A stretch of DNA of 64,000 nt from Flagellimonas myxillae (GCF_023502235.1 NZ_JAMFLY010000005.1:1-64000), one strand, 5' to 3'; shown: positions 53,323-62,415, counted from the stretch's first letter. Translations and numbers: made by a program. Notes: a model not told the origin generated them from the letters alone.

Positions 53323-54468
53323 CTACTCAAATCTGTTAATGGCTTCCTGAATTTTTTCCTCTTTCACGCAAAGAGAAAATCGAATATATCCTTCCCCATT
53401 GCTCCCAAAAATGGTTCCTGGGGCAATAAAAATGTGTTTCTCTTGCAATACGGTATCTATGAATTCCTCTGAAGGCACCGAACCCTCCGGTAGCTTCGAC
53501 CAAACAAACATGCCTACCGCATTCCGATCATAGGTACATCCCAATTTTTCAACGAGCTGAAACATCAACTCCCTTCTTTTGCTATACACCTCATCCAAAC
53601 CATTAAACCATTCTTGTCCGCTTTGCAAGGCGGCAATGGCACCCTTTTGGATGCCGTAAAACATCCCAGAATCCATATTGCTCTTTACCTTGAGCACCGC
53701 ATTTATATGTTCTTTGTTCCCCAACACCATGCCTACACGCCAGCCAGCCATATTAAAGGTCTTGCTCAAACTGTTTAGTTCCAGGGCACAATCCTTTGCT
53801 CCCGGAATGGACAGGATACTGGTTGGATTGTTGGATAAAACAAAGCTGTACGGGTTATCATTGATCAACAAAATTTCATGGGCTTTGGCAAAATCTACCA
53901 GAGCCTTGAGTTTTTCCAAACTAGCTGTTGCCCCAGTTGGCATGTGCGGATAACTCACCCACATCAACTTTACTTTCGACAGGTCTGATTTTGACAAGGC
54001 TTCCAAATCTGGGAACCACCCGTTTTCTTCCTTTAGGTCGTAGGTCTTGGGTACGGCACCTATTAATTTGCTCACCGAGGTATAGGTAGGATAACCCGGG
54101 TTGGGCAACAACACTTCGTCCCCTTCATTTAAAAAGGCAAGGCCAATGTGCATGATTCCTTCCTTGGACCCCATTAAAGGGAGTATTTCGGTGGCCGAAT
54201 CCACGGTAACCCCAAACTTTTCGTTGTAAAAGTTGGCAATGGCATCACGAAGCTCAGGTAATCCCTGATAACTTTGATACTGATGTGCGCCGGTATCGGC
54301 TATTGCACTTTTCAGGGTGTTCAAAACTTCTGGGGACGGTGCCAGGTCAGGGCTTCCGATTCCCATATTGATAATGGGTTTCCCATCGTTGATCAATCCC
54401 CTAACTTCCCTAAGTTTTCTAGAGAAGTAATATTCCTGTACGGTATGTAGCCTATTGGCTGTAATCAT
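53323..54468 (-). CDS. PLP-dependent aminotransferase, probable aromatic/prephenate type
   Basis: 381-aa fold-type I class I/II aminotransferase. MGIGSPDLAPSP is near the start, the ring-stacking and PLP contact region is PLMGSKEGIMHIGLAFLNEGDEVLLPNPGYPTY-like, the PLP lysine is in LNSLSKTFNMAGWRVG, and the C-terminal arginine is in GYIRFSLC. By context, it should aminate phenylpyruvate, hydroxyphenylpyruvate or prephenate, as it sits between pheA (4-bp overlap) and tyrA. The exact substrate is inferred. Confidence 0.92.
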   Translation of the reverse strand: MITANRLHTVQEYYFSRKLREVRGLINDGKPIINMGIGSPDLAPSPEVLNTLKSAIADTGAHQYQSYQGLPELRDAIANFYNEKFGVTVDSATEILPLMGSKEGIMHIGLAFLNEGDEVLLPNPGYPTYTSVSKLIGAVPKTYDLKEENGWFPDLEALSKSDLSKVKLMWVSYPHMPTGATASLEKLKALVDFAKAHEILLINDNPYSFVLSNNPTSILSIPGAKDCALELNSLSKTFNMAGWRVGMVLGNKEHINAVLKVKSNMDSGMFYGIQKGAIAALQSGQEWFNGLDEVYSKRRELMFQLVEKLGCTYDRNAVGMFVWSKLPEGSVPSEEFIDTVLQEKHIFIAPGTIFGSNGEGYIRFSLCVKEEKIQEAINRFE

Positions 54469-55295
54469 GGCAACAACGCATTTTTATATTCCCCGAGCAA
54501 CCTAAAATCCTCAGACATAATCTCTAGCAATGACTTGGCCTTGGCAAAATGATTGTATTCCTCAAAGGTGACGTCCACAAAAAAGGCATATTTCCAAGGT
54601 GTATCTATCACGGGGAGGGATTGGATTTTGGTCAGGTTAAGGTTGCAATCGCTCATTACATTTAAAACTGTTGCCAGACTTCCGCGTTTGTGATCAGTGA
54701 TAAATCGCAACGAAGCCTTGTTGATCTCCTCTTTCGGCAGCACCTTGTTCCTTTTCTTGAGAATGATAAACCGAGTGGCATTGTTCTTAATGGTCTGAAT
54801 TTCTGGAGCAATGATATCCAAATTATATAAATCTGCCGCGACTTTTGGAGCAATGGCAGCAATATTAGTCAATTGACCTTCTTTGATGCTTTTGGCCGTC
54901 TCTGCGGTGTCCACATCCTCTACCAATTTTATATGGGGATATTGCTTTAAAAATGTTTTACATTGGAGTAAGGCCATCGGATGGGAACGCACTTCTTCCA
55001 CATCTTCAATCTTGGTTCCCTTCAGGGCCATTAGATTGTGATGAATGCTCAAGTAATACTCCCCAATGATGTGGATTTCGTTATGGTATACCAAATTATA
55101 GTTGGGGATAATGGAACCCGCAATCGAATTTTCTATGGCCATGATTCCCTTATCGGCGGTACCGGCACATAAATGTTCGATCATCTTATCGAAAGAAAGA
55201 CATTCAACAAGTTCAATCTTCTCGCCAAAGTATTCTTTCGCCACTTGATGGTGGTTAGATCCCTTAATTCCTTGGATAGCTACTTTTAAATCCAT
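54465..55295 (-). CDS. pheA: Prephenate dehydratase PheA
   Basis: 276-aa monofunctional enzyme that makes phenylpyruvate. The PDT domain (about 1-180) has ENSIAGSI and the catalytic TRF segment NNATRFIIL. A C-terminal ACT domain (about 190-270) follows, but its Phe-binding motif reads KIQSLP where ESRP is usual, and GALV is replaced by GSLA. Classical feedback by phenylalanine may therefore be altered (inference). It is the first structural gene after the leader-peptide attenuator, whose T-run ends 3 bp before the ATG. Confidence 0.95.
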   Translation of the reverse strand: MDLKVAIQGIKGSNHHQVAKEYFGEKIELVECLSFDKMIEHLCAGTADKGIMAIENSIAGSIIPNYNLVYHNEIHIIGEYYLSIHHNLMALKGTKIEDVEEVRSHPMALLQCKTFLKQYPHIKLVEDVDTAETAKSIKEGQLTNIAAIAPKVAADLYNLDIIAPEIQTIKNNATRFIILKKRNKVLPKEEINKASLRFITDHKRGSLATVLNVMSDCNLNLTKIQSLPVIDTPWKYAFFVDVTFEEYNHFAKAKSLLEIMSEDFRLLGEYKNALLP

Positions 55296-55298
55296 TGT

Positions 55299-55330
55299 AA
55301 AAAAAAAGCCCCGATCTACACCGGGACTTT
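55299..55330 (-). terminator. Attenuator terminator of the pheA operon
   Basis: On the minus strand AAAGTCCCG-GTGTAGAT-CGGGGCTTT followed by a run of nine T (the last three also pair in the stem) is an intrinsic terminator directly before the pheA ATG. A terminator between a promoter and the first gene of its operon only makes sense as a regulated attenuator. Its 5' arm AGTCCCG (55322-55328) is exactly complementary to CGGGACT in the leader-peptide end (55363-55369). Confidence 0.85.
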
Positions 55331-55369
55331 ATCTGTTTTATACTTAAATGTATACCTAGAACAGTCCCG
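55322..55369 (-). promoter_or_regulatory. Antiterminator of the pheA attenuator
   Basis: CGGGACT (55363-55369) can pair with AGTCCCG (55322-55328). The adjoining GTT (55360-55362) can pair with AAC in AAACAG. Between the arms TATAC-ATTTAA-GTATA forms a local hairpin that shortens the loop. This structure excludes the terminator because both use the same AGTCCCG arm. A ribosome reaching the leader stop codon (55356-55358) would cover CGGGACT and release the terminator arm. Confidence 0.75.
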
Positions 55370-55427
55370 TTCCTCTCCTAAAAAAGAAGTAGAAATAAAA
55401 CCCGTTCCAGAAATACGTTTTGGTCAT
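55356..55427 (-). CDS. Aromatic-rich leader peptide of the pheA operon
   Basis: A 23-codon frame (ATG at 55425-55427, TAG at 55356-55358) encodes MTKTYFWNGFYFYFFF and then RRGTGLF. It holds seven Phe, three Tyr and one Trp, 11 aromatic residues in 23. Codons 10-16 are Phe, Tyr, Phe, Tyr, Phe, Phe, Phe. It ends 26 bp before the terminator hairpin. This is the layout of Phe attenuator leaders in enterobacteria, here covering all three aromatic amino acids. Ribosome stalling on uncharged tRNA-Phe or tRNA-Tyr should favour the antiterminator. Confidence 0.85.
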   Translation of the reverse strand: MTKTYFWNGFYFYFFFRRGTGLF

Positions 55428-55611
55428 TTTTTTAAAATCTCAGGCTAAGATAGCCATTCAGTTGAAATCCCGTTACTATAGCAGAATTTTTTTTGATTTA
55501 TTGCTGAACCCTATCTTTTTTTGAATATTACTCGCTTAAATTCTCTTTTCTTTAAGAATTTTCAATATTGTGAATCTGGGCAAATCCCCTACAAGAAGTT
55601 ATCTAAAGCTG

Positions 55612-55619
55612 TATTTTTG
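55612..55619 (+). promoter_or_regulatory. -7 element of gldA
   Basis: TATTTTTG matches TAnnTTTG and lies 17 bp before the gldA ATG. The rest of the 341-bp gap 55296-55636 holds the pheA leader region (55299-55427) and about 180 bp of AT-rich sequence that must contain the pheA promoter. TATCTTAG at about 17 bp before the leader ATG is a weak candidate. Confidence 0.5.
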
Positions 55620-55636
55620 GGTTCAAATCCAAATTC

Positions 55637-56533
55637 ATGTCCATCACTGTAAATAATATCACCAAGGTCTTTGGAAAGCAAACAGCTTTAAACAAGGTTT
55701 CCTTTTCCATTGATAAAGGGGAAATTGTGGGCTTTTTGGGACCCAATGGGGCCGGCAAGTCCACCATGATGCGGATTTTGACCACCTATTATAAGGCTGA
55801 TTCCGGGGATGCCGAGGTCAACGGGTTTGATGTGCTGGAAGCTGAAAGTGACGTGAAAAAGTGTATTGGGTATCTACCGGAGCACAATCCCTTGTATCTG
55901 GAAATGTATGTAAAGGAATATTTGGCCTTTAATGCAGATGTTTATAAGGTATCCAAAAATAGGATTGAAGGGGTCCTGGAACAAACGGGACTAACTCCCG
56001 AATCGCATAAGAAAATAGGACAGCTTTCCAAGGGTTACCGACAACGCGTTGGATTGGCCGCCGCACTTTTGCACGACCCGGACGTATTGATCCTGGATGA
56101 ACCAACAACAGGTCTTGACCCCAATCAGCTAATTGAAATTCGAAAATTGATCAGGGAGATTGGCAAAGAAAAGACCATTTTATTATCCACCCACATCATG
56201 AAAGAGGTTGAAGCCGTATGTGATCGGGTCATCATTATCAATAAAGGGGAATTGGTGGCCGATAAAAAACTCGAAGAACTCCGTGAAAACAACGAACAGA
56301 TCATTGAAGTAGAGTTTGATTACAGGGTGGAAGACGTGCTGCTTCAAAAGTTACCGCATATTACCAAGGTCAAGAATATTGGCGGTTTTGTGTATGAGCT
56401 TACCTTTTCCACAGACAAGGACATGCGGCCTTCCGTTTTTGACTTTGCCCATGACAACGCACTCAAAACACTCCAATTGAGTAGAAAAAATAAGAACTTG
56501 GAAAGTCTATTCACGGAATTGACGGATAAGTAG
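55637..56533 (+). CDS. gldA: Gliding-motility ABC transporter ATP-binding protein GldA
   Basis: 298-aa ABC ATPase. Walker A is GPNGAGKST, the Q-loop region GYLPEHNPLYLEMYVKEYL, the signature LSKGYRQRVGLAAAL and Walker B VLILDEPTTGLDP, with the switch histidine in LLSTHIM. The C-terminal part (about 225-298) is the GldA-type extension. GldA works with the permeases GldF and GldG, which are not in the window. The YLPEHNPLYLEMYV segment is the GldA hallmark. It is divergent from the pheA leader. Confidence 0.92.
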   Translation: MSITVNNITKVFGKQTALNKVSFSIDKGEIVGFLGPNGAGKSTMMRILTTYYKADSGDAEVNGFDVLEAESDVKKCIGYLPEHNPLYLEMYVKEYLAFNADVYKVSKNRIEGVLEQTGLTPESHKKIGQLSKGYRQRVGLAAALLHDPDVLILDEPTTGLDPNQLIEIRKLIREIGKEKTILLSTHIMKEVEAVCDRVIIINKGELVADKKLEELRENNEQIIEVEFDYRVEDVLLQKLPHITKVKNIGGFVYELTFSTDKDMRPSVFDFAHDNALKTLQLSRKNKNLESLFTELTDK

Positions 56534-56538
56534 TTTCC

Positions 56539-59500
56539 CTATTCCAAGAGCGGATAGCCCAATTTATCCATGTCCCTTTCAAACACAGTTAGTTCCTGGG
56601 CATAAAAATCATTGTCCTTGTTTTCAGAAAGCATTTCCAAGCATCTCCTATAGGCATAGCAATCAGATAGGATGTCATCAATTTTGATGTTTTGCATTTT
56701 TCTGGACAACCCTGCGTAGTATTGCAGCCTTTGTTGATATACCCCTTGAAGTTTTTTGTACAAGGCACGGGCCTTTTGTGTTTCGCCAACTTTGTAATAA
56801 CTATCTAAAAAAGGTTCCACAAACATGTAGTATCCATAATGTTCAAATGGTATTTGCTTCATTGCCAGGTCTATGATTTCGCCTGCTTGGACCACCTTGC
56901 CCTCTTCAATCAACTGTTCCGTTAAGCGGGCCAAACAAAGCCGGAAGGTGACACCAAACTGCTTCCGGGTTTGGGGGTCATGGTATATCGAATCGCTACC
57001 CGAGTTGCCCCAGTCCCATTTTTTTATGATATCCAATGAGACGTCAGAATCTATCCTCCCCATGTCCATTCCTCCCTCGTACGCTGTTTTGATTGGCACC
57101 AATTTATAGGCCAGACCATCCAACTGTAAATAATCTTTCATCCAGAGATAATCGGCATCATCAAAACTTCCACCGGAAAAATAAATGGGACGGCTCCAAT
57201 CGTTGTTGGCTAAAAGGTCCAACATCAATATTCTGTTTTTGTACAACACATTGGGCAGGTCGATATCTATATAATCCACGATGAGATGTTCGTCGCTTGT
57301 ACTCACAAGCCCACTTTCCAGTACTTTTTCCTTATTCACCGGAACCCTAATTTTATTGGTTGGATAAAAGACAAGATTTAATTCGCTTTGGGAAAACCTA
57401 CTGATATCCAAGCCCTGTTGTTCAATAAGTTTTTTTCTTTTTGTTTGGGGATGGTCACTGGCTATCCATTTTACAAAATCGTTGATATCCCATCGCTTAT
57501 CCGTTAGGGGTTGGTGGTACACATAATCCCTTGTCCCATAACTATAAAGTTCATGGGGGAGTTGGGAGGGAATGGGGTCACTTGCATAAGATTTCCGCTT
57601 CATTTGGTCGATGTACCAGTCTGTTGCAAAATAACCTGCGACAATTACCCTGACATCGGTCCGGTATTCCTCAATTTCCTGTAGGTACCACAATGGAAAA
57701 TTATCATTGTCCCCTACCGTAAACAATATAGCCCCGGAATCTTGTTGGGTAGAATCCAAATAGGCCTTGGCCGATGCCCTTGCGGTAAATCTATTGGACC
57801 TATCGTGATCGTCCCAATTTTGGAAAGCCATCAATCCTGGAATGGCCAATAGAACCAAAATGAAATAGGGCCATGGTTTTTTAGGGAACCGAACCCGCTT
57901 TTGCAAAAATGCATATAGACCATAGGTCCCCATACCAATCCAAATGGCAAAGGCATAGAAGGAACCAACAAGGGAATAATCGCGCTCCCTCGGTTGAAAA
58001 ATGGGCGGATTGGTGTAGAACTGGATGGCCAGACCTGTGAACATAAAAAAGACAAAAAGCACCCAAAACTGCTTGGAATCCCTTGAAAATTGAAAAACCA
58101 TTCCAATCAAGCCCAAAAGTAAGGGCAAAAAGAAGTAAGTGTTCCTTCCTTTATTGGCCTTCAAATCCAAAGGAAGGTCCTTTTGATTTCCCAAACGCAT
58201 CGCATCCAAAAAGCCAATTCCGCTGATCCATTCGCCATTTCCGTCGTATCTGCCCTGAACATCGTTTTGCCGGCCAACAAAATTCCACATGAAATAACGG
58301 AAGTACATATAATTGAACTGGTATGCTACCAAATACCTTATGTTGTCCCAAATCCCCGGTGGTTCAACCTCAATATATTCTCCAAAATCGTTTAGAAACT
58401 TAACATATTGGGACATTTCTATCTCCCCGGCCTTAAGACCTTGTTTGATTTGTTGTGCCACCTCCCTTAATTCGTCATTGGACAGATATTTAGCTTTAAT
58501 CTGAAAATCCAATGGCGCAAAATACTGCATGTAGTTTTCGGCATGTTCGCTGCTCCACATTCTGGGCAGTAGCCCTATGTGTTCTTTGTTGGATTTGGGA
58601 ATGGCCTTCTTATAGAGGTTTACAATTTTATACTTGCCCAAGTCCTCATTCTTTTCGTACTTGGGATTATCATCCCTGTACACTTCAACCTCGGCAAACC
58701 TATCGGAATAATAAGCTCCATAAAACGGGCTTTCGGTACTTGGATATTGCTCCCGATTGTAGTAGGCCAAGAGCATCCGCGCATCGGAAGGGTTATTTTC
58801 ATTGATTCCCACATTGACATTGGCCCTAATGGGCAAAAGGAACCAAGAGGTAAAACCAAGGAACAAAAAGAGCACACAAAGTACCGTCGTGTTCAAATGA
58901 ATAAGGCCTTTTCTTCTGGTGTACTGAATCAACATATAGAAGACCAAAACCAAAACCAGTCCCACAATAATGGACCCCGAATTAAAGGGCAGCCCCAATT
59001 GGTTTACAAAAAAAACTTCACCCCATCCAAACAATTTTAGGACATAGGTTAATGAAAACTTGAAAACCAACATCAGCAACAAAACGGCCACTGCATTGAA
59101 TACTAGAAATCTTCCCACGGTAATTTTCGGGTAGCGCTTAAAGAAAAACAACAAGGCGATAGAAGGTATGGCCAAGAATCCCATAAACTGAATTCCAAAA
59201 GTCAATCCCACGACAAACGCGATGAGCAATAGCCATTTATGCCCCCTGGGGTCTTCCATCCGTTCCGTCCACTTAAGACCCAACCATATCAACAAGGCCA
59301 TAACGAGACTGGCCATGGCATATACTTCCGTTTCCACGGCGTTGAACCAAAAACTGTCCGAATAGGTATAGGTCAATGCACCAACCAAGCCAGCGCATAG
59401 TATAAGTTGTCTTTTTCGCTGGGTCAATGGCCCCGCAAGTTTGCCGAGCAATTGGGTAATGGTCCAAAACAAAAAAAGGATGGTAAACGCGCTGGCCAAG

Positions 59501-59784
59501 CAGGAAACATAATTCACCATGAGCGCTACTTGGGTGTTGTCCTTTGCGAAAAACCCGAAAAATGCTCCTACCATTTGGAAAAGTGGGGCACCAGGTGGGT
59601 GTGGCACCTCCAACTTTGCCGAAGTGGCAATATATTCCCCGGTATCCCAAAAGCTAACCGTAGGTTCAACGGTAAGGGAGTATGTGACAAGGGCATTTAG
59701 AAATACGATCCAACCCAGGGCGGTATCCCAATTTTGGAAACGGTCGTTAAATGGGAAAAAGAACTGTTTTATCCTGTCTCGCAT
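56539..59784 (-). CDS. DUF2723 membrane protein, probable GT-C glycosyltransferase
   Basis: 1081-aa protein. The first half has about 12 membrane helices and the DUF2723 signature near the start, VEPTVSFWDTGEYIATSAKLEVPHPPGAPLF-like, with an acidic residue as in GT-C enzymes. The second half is a large periplasmic domain ending in helical repeats (about 940-1060). The human relative TMEM260 is an O-mannosyltransferase, and Bacteroidota carry general protein O-glycosylation systems; a role there is inference. It is convergent with gldA, 5 bp apart. Confidence 0.88.
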   Translation of the reverse strand: MRDRIKQFFFPFNDRFQNWDTALGWIVFLNALVTYSLTVEPTVSFWDTGEYIATSAKLEVPHPPGAPLFQMVGAFFGFFAKDNTQVALMVNYVSCLASAFTILFLFWTITQLLGKLAGPLTQRKRQLILCAGLVGALTYTYSDSFWFNAVETEVYAMASLVMALLIWLGLKWTERMEDPRGHKWLLLIAFVVGLTFGIQFMGFLAIPSIALLFFFKRYPKITVGRFLVFNAVAVLLLMLVFKFSLTYVLKLFGWGEVFFVNQLGLPFNSGSIIVGLVLVLVFYMLIQYTRRKGLIHLNTTVLCVLFLFLGFTSWFLLPIRANVNVGINENNPSDARMLLAYYNREQYPSTESPFYGAYYSDRFAEVEVYRDDNPKYEKNEDLGKYKIVNLYKKAIPKSNKEHIGLLPRMWSSEHAENYMQYFAPLDFQIKAKYLSNDELREVAQQIKQGLKAGEIEMSQYVKFLNDFGEYIEVEPPGIWDNIRYLVAYQFNYMYFRYFMWNFVGRQNDVQGRYDGNGEWISGIGFLDAMRLGNQKDLPLDLKANKGRNTYFFLPLLLGLIGMVFQFSRDSKQFWVLFVFFMFTGLAIQFYTNPPIFQPRERDYSLVGSFYAFAIWIGMGTYGLYAFLQKRVRFPKKPWPYFILVLLAIPGLMAFQNWDDHDRSNRFTARASAKAYLDSTQQDSGAILFTVGDNDNFPLWYLQEIEEYRTDVRVIVAGYFATDWYIDQMKRKSYASDPIPSQLPHELYSYGTRDYVYHQPLTDKRWDINDFVKWIASDHPQTKRKKLIEQQGLDISRFSQSELNLVFYPTNKIRVPVNKEKVLESGLVSTSDEHLIVDYIDIDLPNVLYKNRILMLDLLANNDWSRPIYFSGGSFDDADYLWMKDYLQLDGLAYKLVPIKTAYEGGMDMGRIDSDVSLDIIKKWDWGNSGSDSIYHDPQTRKQFGVTFRLCLARLTEQLIEEGKVVQAGEIIDLAMKQIPFEHYGYYMFVEPFLDSYYKVGETQKARALYKKLQGVYQQRLQYYAGLSRKMQNIKIDDILSDCYAYRRCLEMLSENKDNDFYAQELTVFERDMDKLGYPLLE

Positions 59785-59846
59785 CCTTACTTTTTAGATG
59801 CAAGTAACTAGAGAACCTAGCCTTCTAAAAAAATCCAGGGGACCAA

Positions 59847-60830
59847 TTAGGTACTAGTACCCGTTCTTTTTTGCAATAACTCTTTTCTATTGGCTATGTT
59901 CAACTTCGAATATATGTTGGTAATATGGGTTTTTACCGTGTTGAGGCTGATGAAGAGTTCGCTTGCGATTTCCTTATTCGTCTTTCCCTCTAAGATCAAG
60001 GCCTTTACATTTTGTTCCTGTCTGCTCAACCGATTATCCAATGCCACCCTATTTCTTTGTTTTACAGCAAAAATGCTCAGCGCAACCAGTAAAATGATGA
60101 GTACAACATTGAGCCATCTACTGACTAGTAGATCTTTTTGCACACCTACTTGGGTCAAATAGGCCATTTTCTTTTCTAAAAACCAATATTCGGAGGCTTT
60201 GATCGGACTTTCCCTTAAATCGTCAAGCAGGCCAAGATAGTAGGTGGGATTTTCCGAAATATCCCGGTCCAATAGTTGCTTTTCCTCCAATTGCTTTAAC
60301 CCGATAAGTTTGACCATCAAAATCTGAAGGGAGTCCTTTATAAAACCCTTTCTGGGCCCATTCCCATCTTCTTCCGACAAAAGCCCACTTACCAACCGAT
60401 TTTCAAAGGTCCTTAGCTTTTGCCATTCCAGATTTCCTTGATTGGTGGTTGAGTATTCCGCGAAAATCCGCTTTCCCTTCTTAAACTCCATGCGGTCCTT
60501 ACCGGAAAACATAAAAGTGATGTCTTTGGCTAGGGTATCGTTAAGGATGCTCCGGATGCGTTCCACATGCAAACGATATATCTTATTGCTATCGGAAAAG
60601 TGTTTTTTGTCAAATTCAAAGAAGCCATTTTTTTGAACATCTGCTATGGCAATGGGAATTGCCTCCGATTCACTGCCCAGATTCACAACGGGCACTTGGC
60701 TCAAATACACCATAGGCTTCCAATCTTCCCCATCTCCAAGATTCACATAACCGGAAATAGCCTTTTGCGCGGATAGCTGAAACCCAACAGCAAACAAAAG
60801 AACAATAAGAAGATATTTGCGCATGTTCAA
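59847..60830 (-). CDS. Membrane-tethered LuxR-type regulator
   Basis: 327-aa protein with unusual topology. A signal peptide or first helix (about 5-20) leads to a periplasmic domain (about 22-238) without known motifs. One membrane helix (240-257, LNVVLIILLVALSIFAV) follows, and then a cytoplasmic LuxR helix-turn-helix (268-320, LILEGKTNKEIASELFISLNTVKTHITNIYSKL). No receiver domain is present. It looks like a one-component sensor that reads the periplasm and binds DNA from the membrane. It is divergent from the decarboxylase gene, 133 bp apart. Confidence 0.85.
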   Translation of the reverse strand: MNMRKYLLIVLLFAVGFQLSAQKAISGYVNLGDGEDWKPMVYLSQVPVVNLGSESEAIPIAIADVQKNGFFEFDKKHFSDSNKIYRLHVERIRSILNDTLAKDITFMFSGKDRMEFKKGKRIFAEYSTTNQGNLEWQKLRTFENRLVSGLLSEEDGNGPRKGFIKDSLQILMVKLIGLKQLEEKQLLDRDISENPTYYLGLLDDLRESPIKASEYWFLEKKMAYLTQVGVQKDLLVSRWLNVVLIILLVALSIFAVKQRNRVALDNRLSRQEQNVKALILEGKTNKEIASELFISLNTVKTHITNIYSKLNIANRKELLQKRTGTST

Positions 60831-60910
60831 TACTTTCCCAATAAAAGTACACTATTTGCTTTGCGGAAGCAATGTAAATTTTGATGCTTGGCATTTTCAA
60901 TAAAATATCA

Positions 60911-60941
60911 TGTTGTTACGACAACAAATTGGGTAATTTTG
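60911..60941 (+). promoter_or_regulatory. Decarboxylase promoter with inverted repeat
   Basis: TAATTTTG (60934-60941) matches TAnnTTTG, 22 bp before the decarboxylase ATG. Directly upstream, TGTTGT-TACG-ACAACA (60911-60926) has perfect 6-bp arms and overlaps the -33 position. It is a candidate operator, possibly of the divergent membrane LuxR protein. Confidence 0.55.
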
Positions 60942-60963
60942 CACGAAATCCTAAGTAGATTCC

Positions 60964-62415
60964 ATGACAAAGAACAGCGCCCAACTAGAACTTTCAAAAG
61001 AGGCCATGCAAGCTTATGGCTATCAAGTTGTTGATGCCATAGTGAACCATCATTGCACACAAAATGATCAGCTCCCGGTTGCCCTAGGTTCAAGGGAGGA
61101 GATGGACTCCCTTTTCTTGGAGGAAGCTCCTGAACAAGGTTCAAACCACGAGGATGTGCTTCAATTTGTGTTGGAAAAGGTAATGACAAACAGCACCAAC
61201 ATGTCCCATCCCAAGTCCTATTCCTTTGTGCCCGGTCCAAGTAATTATGTAAGTGTGATGGCGGATGCCCTTGCCACCGGATACAATATTTTTTCGGGCG
61301 GATGGGTGGCTTCGCCAGCTGCAGCTGAACTTGAAATTATTACCATTCAATGGTTGTTGAAAATTTTCGGGTTTCCCTCCAAAAAAGGAGGTGGAATTTT
61401 TACGAGTGGAGGCTCGATGGCCAACCTTACGGCCCTTACCACGGCTAGAAAAGTGAAATGCGGGCAGGATTTTTCCAAGGCCGTTATCTATCTTTCCGAC
61501 CAAGCGCATTCTTCCAATATCAAAGCAATTAGGGTCCTGGGTTTTAAGAAGGAGCAAATCCGGATTATCCCAACCGACATCGAATTTAAGTTTGCTGTAA
61601 ACAAGCTAAAAAACTGTATTGCCAAAGACCGCCTGGAAGGGCTGCAGCCTTTTTGTTTGATTGCCACTTCCGGAACCACCAACACAGGAACGGTTGATCC
61701 ATTGGAAGAATTGAGCAAAATCTGTAAAAAGGAAGATATCTGGTTCCATATTGATGGTGCCTACGGTGCGGCAGCAATTTTGTCCAAAAGCGGCAAGGCA
61801 TTGATGAAGGGAATTGAGAAAGCCGACTCCTTGACCGTTGATCCCCATAAATGGTTTTTCCAACCTTATGAAATGGGGTGTCTTTTGGTCCGAAATCACA
61901 AACATCTAAGTCAAACTTTCACGGAAAAGCCGGAATACCTCCGGGACATTGAAGGCAATACTTCTGAAATAAATTTTTACGACCACGGAATCCAGTTGAC
62001 CCGAAGGTTCAGGGCGCTCAAATTTTATATGTCCATCAAGACTTTTGGACTTAAGGCATTTCGAAAGGCCATTAGCTACAACATCAGTCTTGCAGAAAAA
62101 GTTGAAGATCACTTACGAGGAAGCCAACATTGGGAGGTCGTTTTTCCAGCTACCTTGGCGGTCATTAATTTTAGATACCATCCCATTGGGAAAAGGTACA
62201 CCGCGCAACAATTGGATAAAATCAACCAATATATTTCAGAACAGGTGGTGGCTTCCAGGAAAGCCTTGTTGGTAACGACGGTTTTACATGGTCAGGTAGT
62301 GTTGCGAATGTGCTTGATCAACCCCAGAACCACCCTAAACGATGTTCTGGACACCCTTAAGCTTTGCGAGCATTTTGCAAACGCATTACTTGCACCAAGC
62401 AGTGTGGAAAATTAA
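60964..62415 (+). CDS. PLP-dependent group II decarboxylase, aromatic amino-acid type
   Basis: 483-aa enzyme of the DDC/TDC/glutamate decarboxylase family. The N-terminal HPKSYSFVPGPSNYVSVMADALATGYNIF is typical, GGIFTSGGSMANLTAL binds the cofactor phosphate, HIDGAYGAAAIL carries the PLP-contacting Asp, and the PLP lysine is in TVDPHKWFFQPYE. DPHKW points to aromatic-type decarboxylases, so Trp, Tyr or Phe is the likely substrate; the product would be an aromatic amine. No amine transporter or oxidase is next to it. Confidence 0.9.
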   Translation: MTKNSAQLELSKEAMQAYGYQVVDAIVNHHCTQNDQLPVALGSREEMDSLFLEEAPEQGSNHEDVLQFVLEKVMTNSTNMSHPKSYSFVPGPSNYVSVMADALATGYNIFSGGWVASPAAAELEIITIQWLLKIFGFPSKKGGGIFTSGGSMANLTALTTARKVKCGQDFSKAVIYLSDQAHSSNIKAIRVLGFKKEQIRIIPTDIEFKFAVNKLKNCIAKDRLEGLQPFCLIATSGTTNTGTVDPLEELSKICKKEDIWFHIDGAYGAAAILSKSGKALMKGIEKADSLTVDPHKWFFQPYEMGCLLVRNHKHLSQTFTEKPEYLRDIEGNTSEINFYDHGIQLTRRFRALKFYMSIKTFGLKAFRKAISYNISLAEKVEDHLRGSQHWEVVFPATLAVINFRYHPIGKRYTAQQLDKINQYISEQVVASRKALLVTTVLHGQVVLRMCLINPRTTLNDVLDTLKLCEHFANALLAPSSVEN

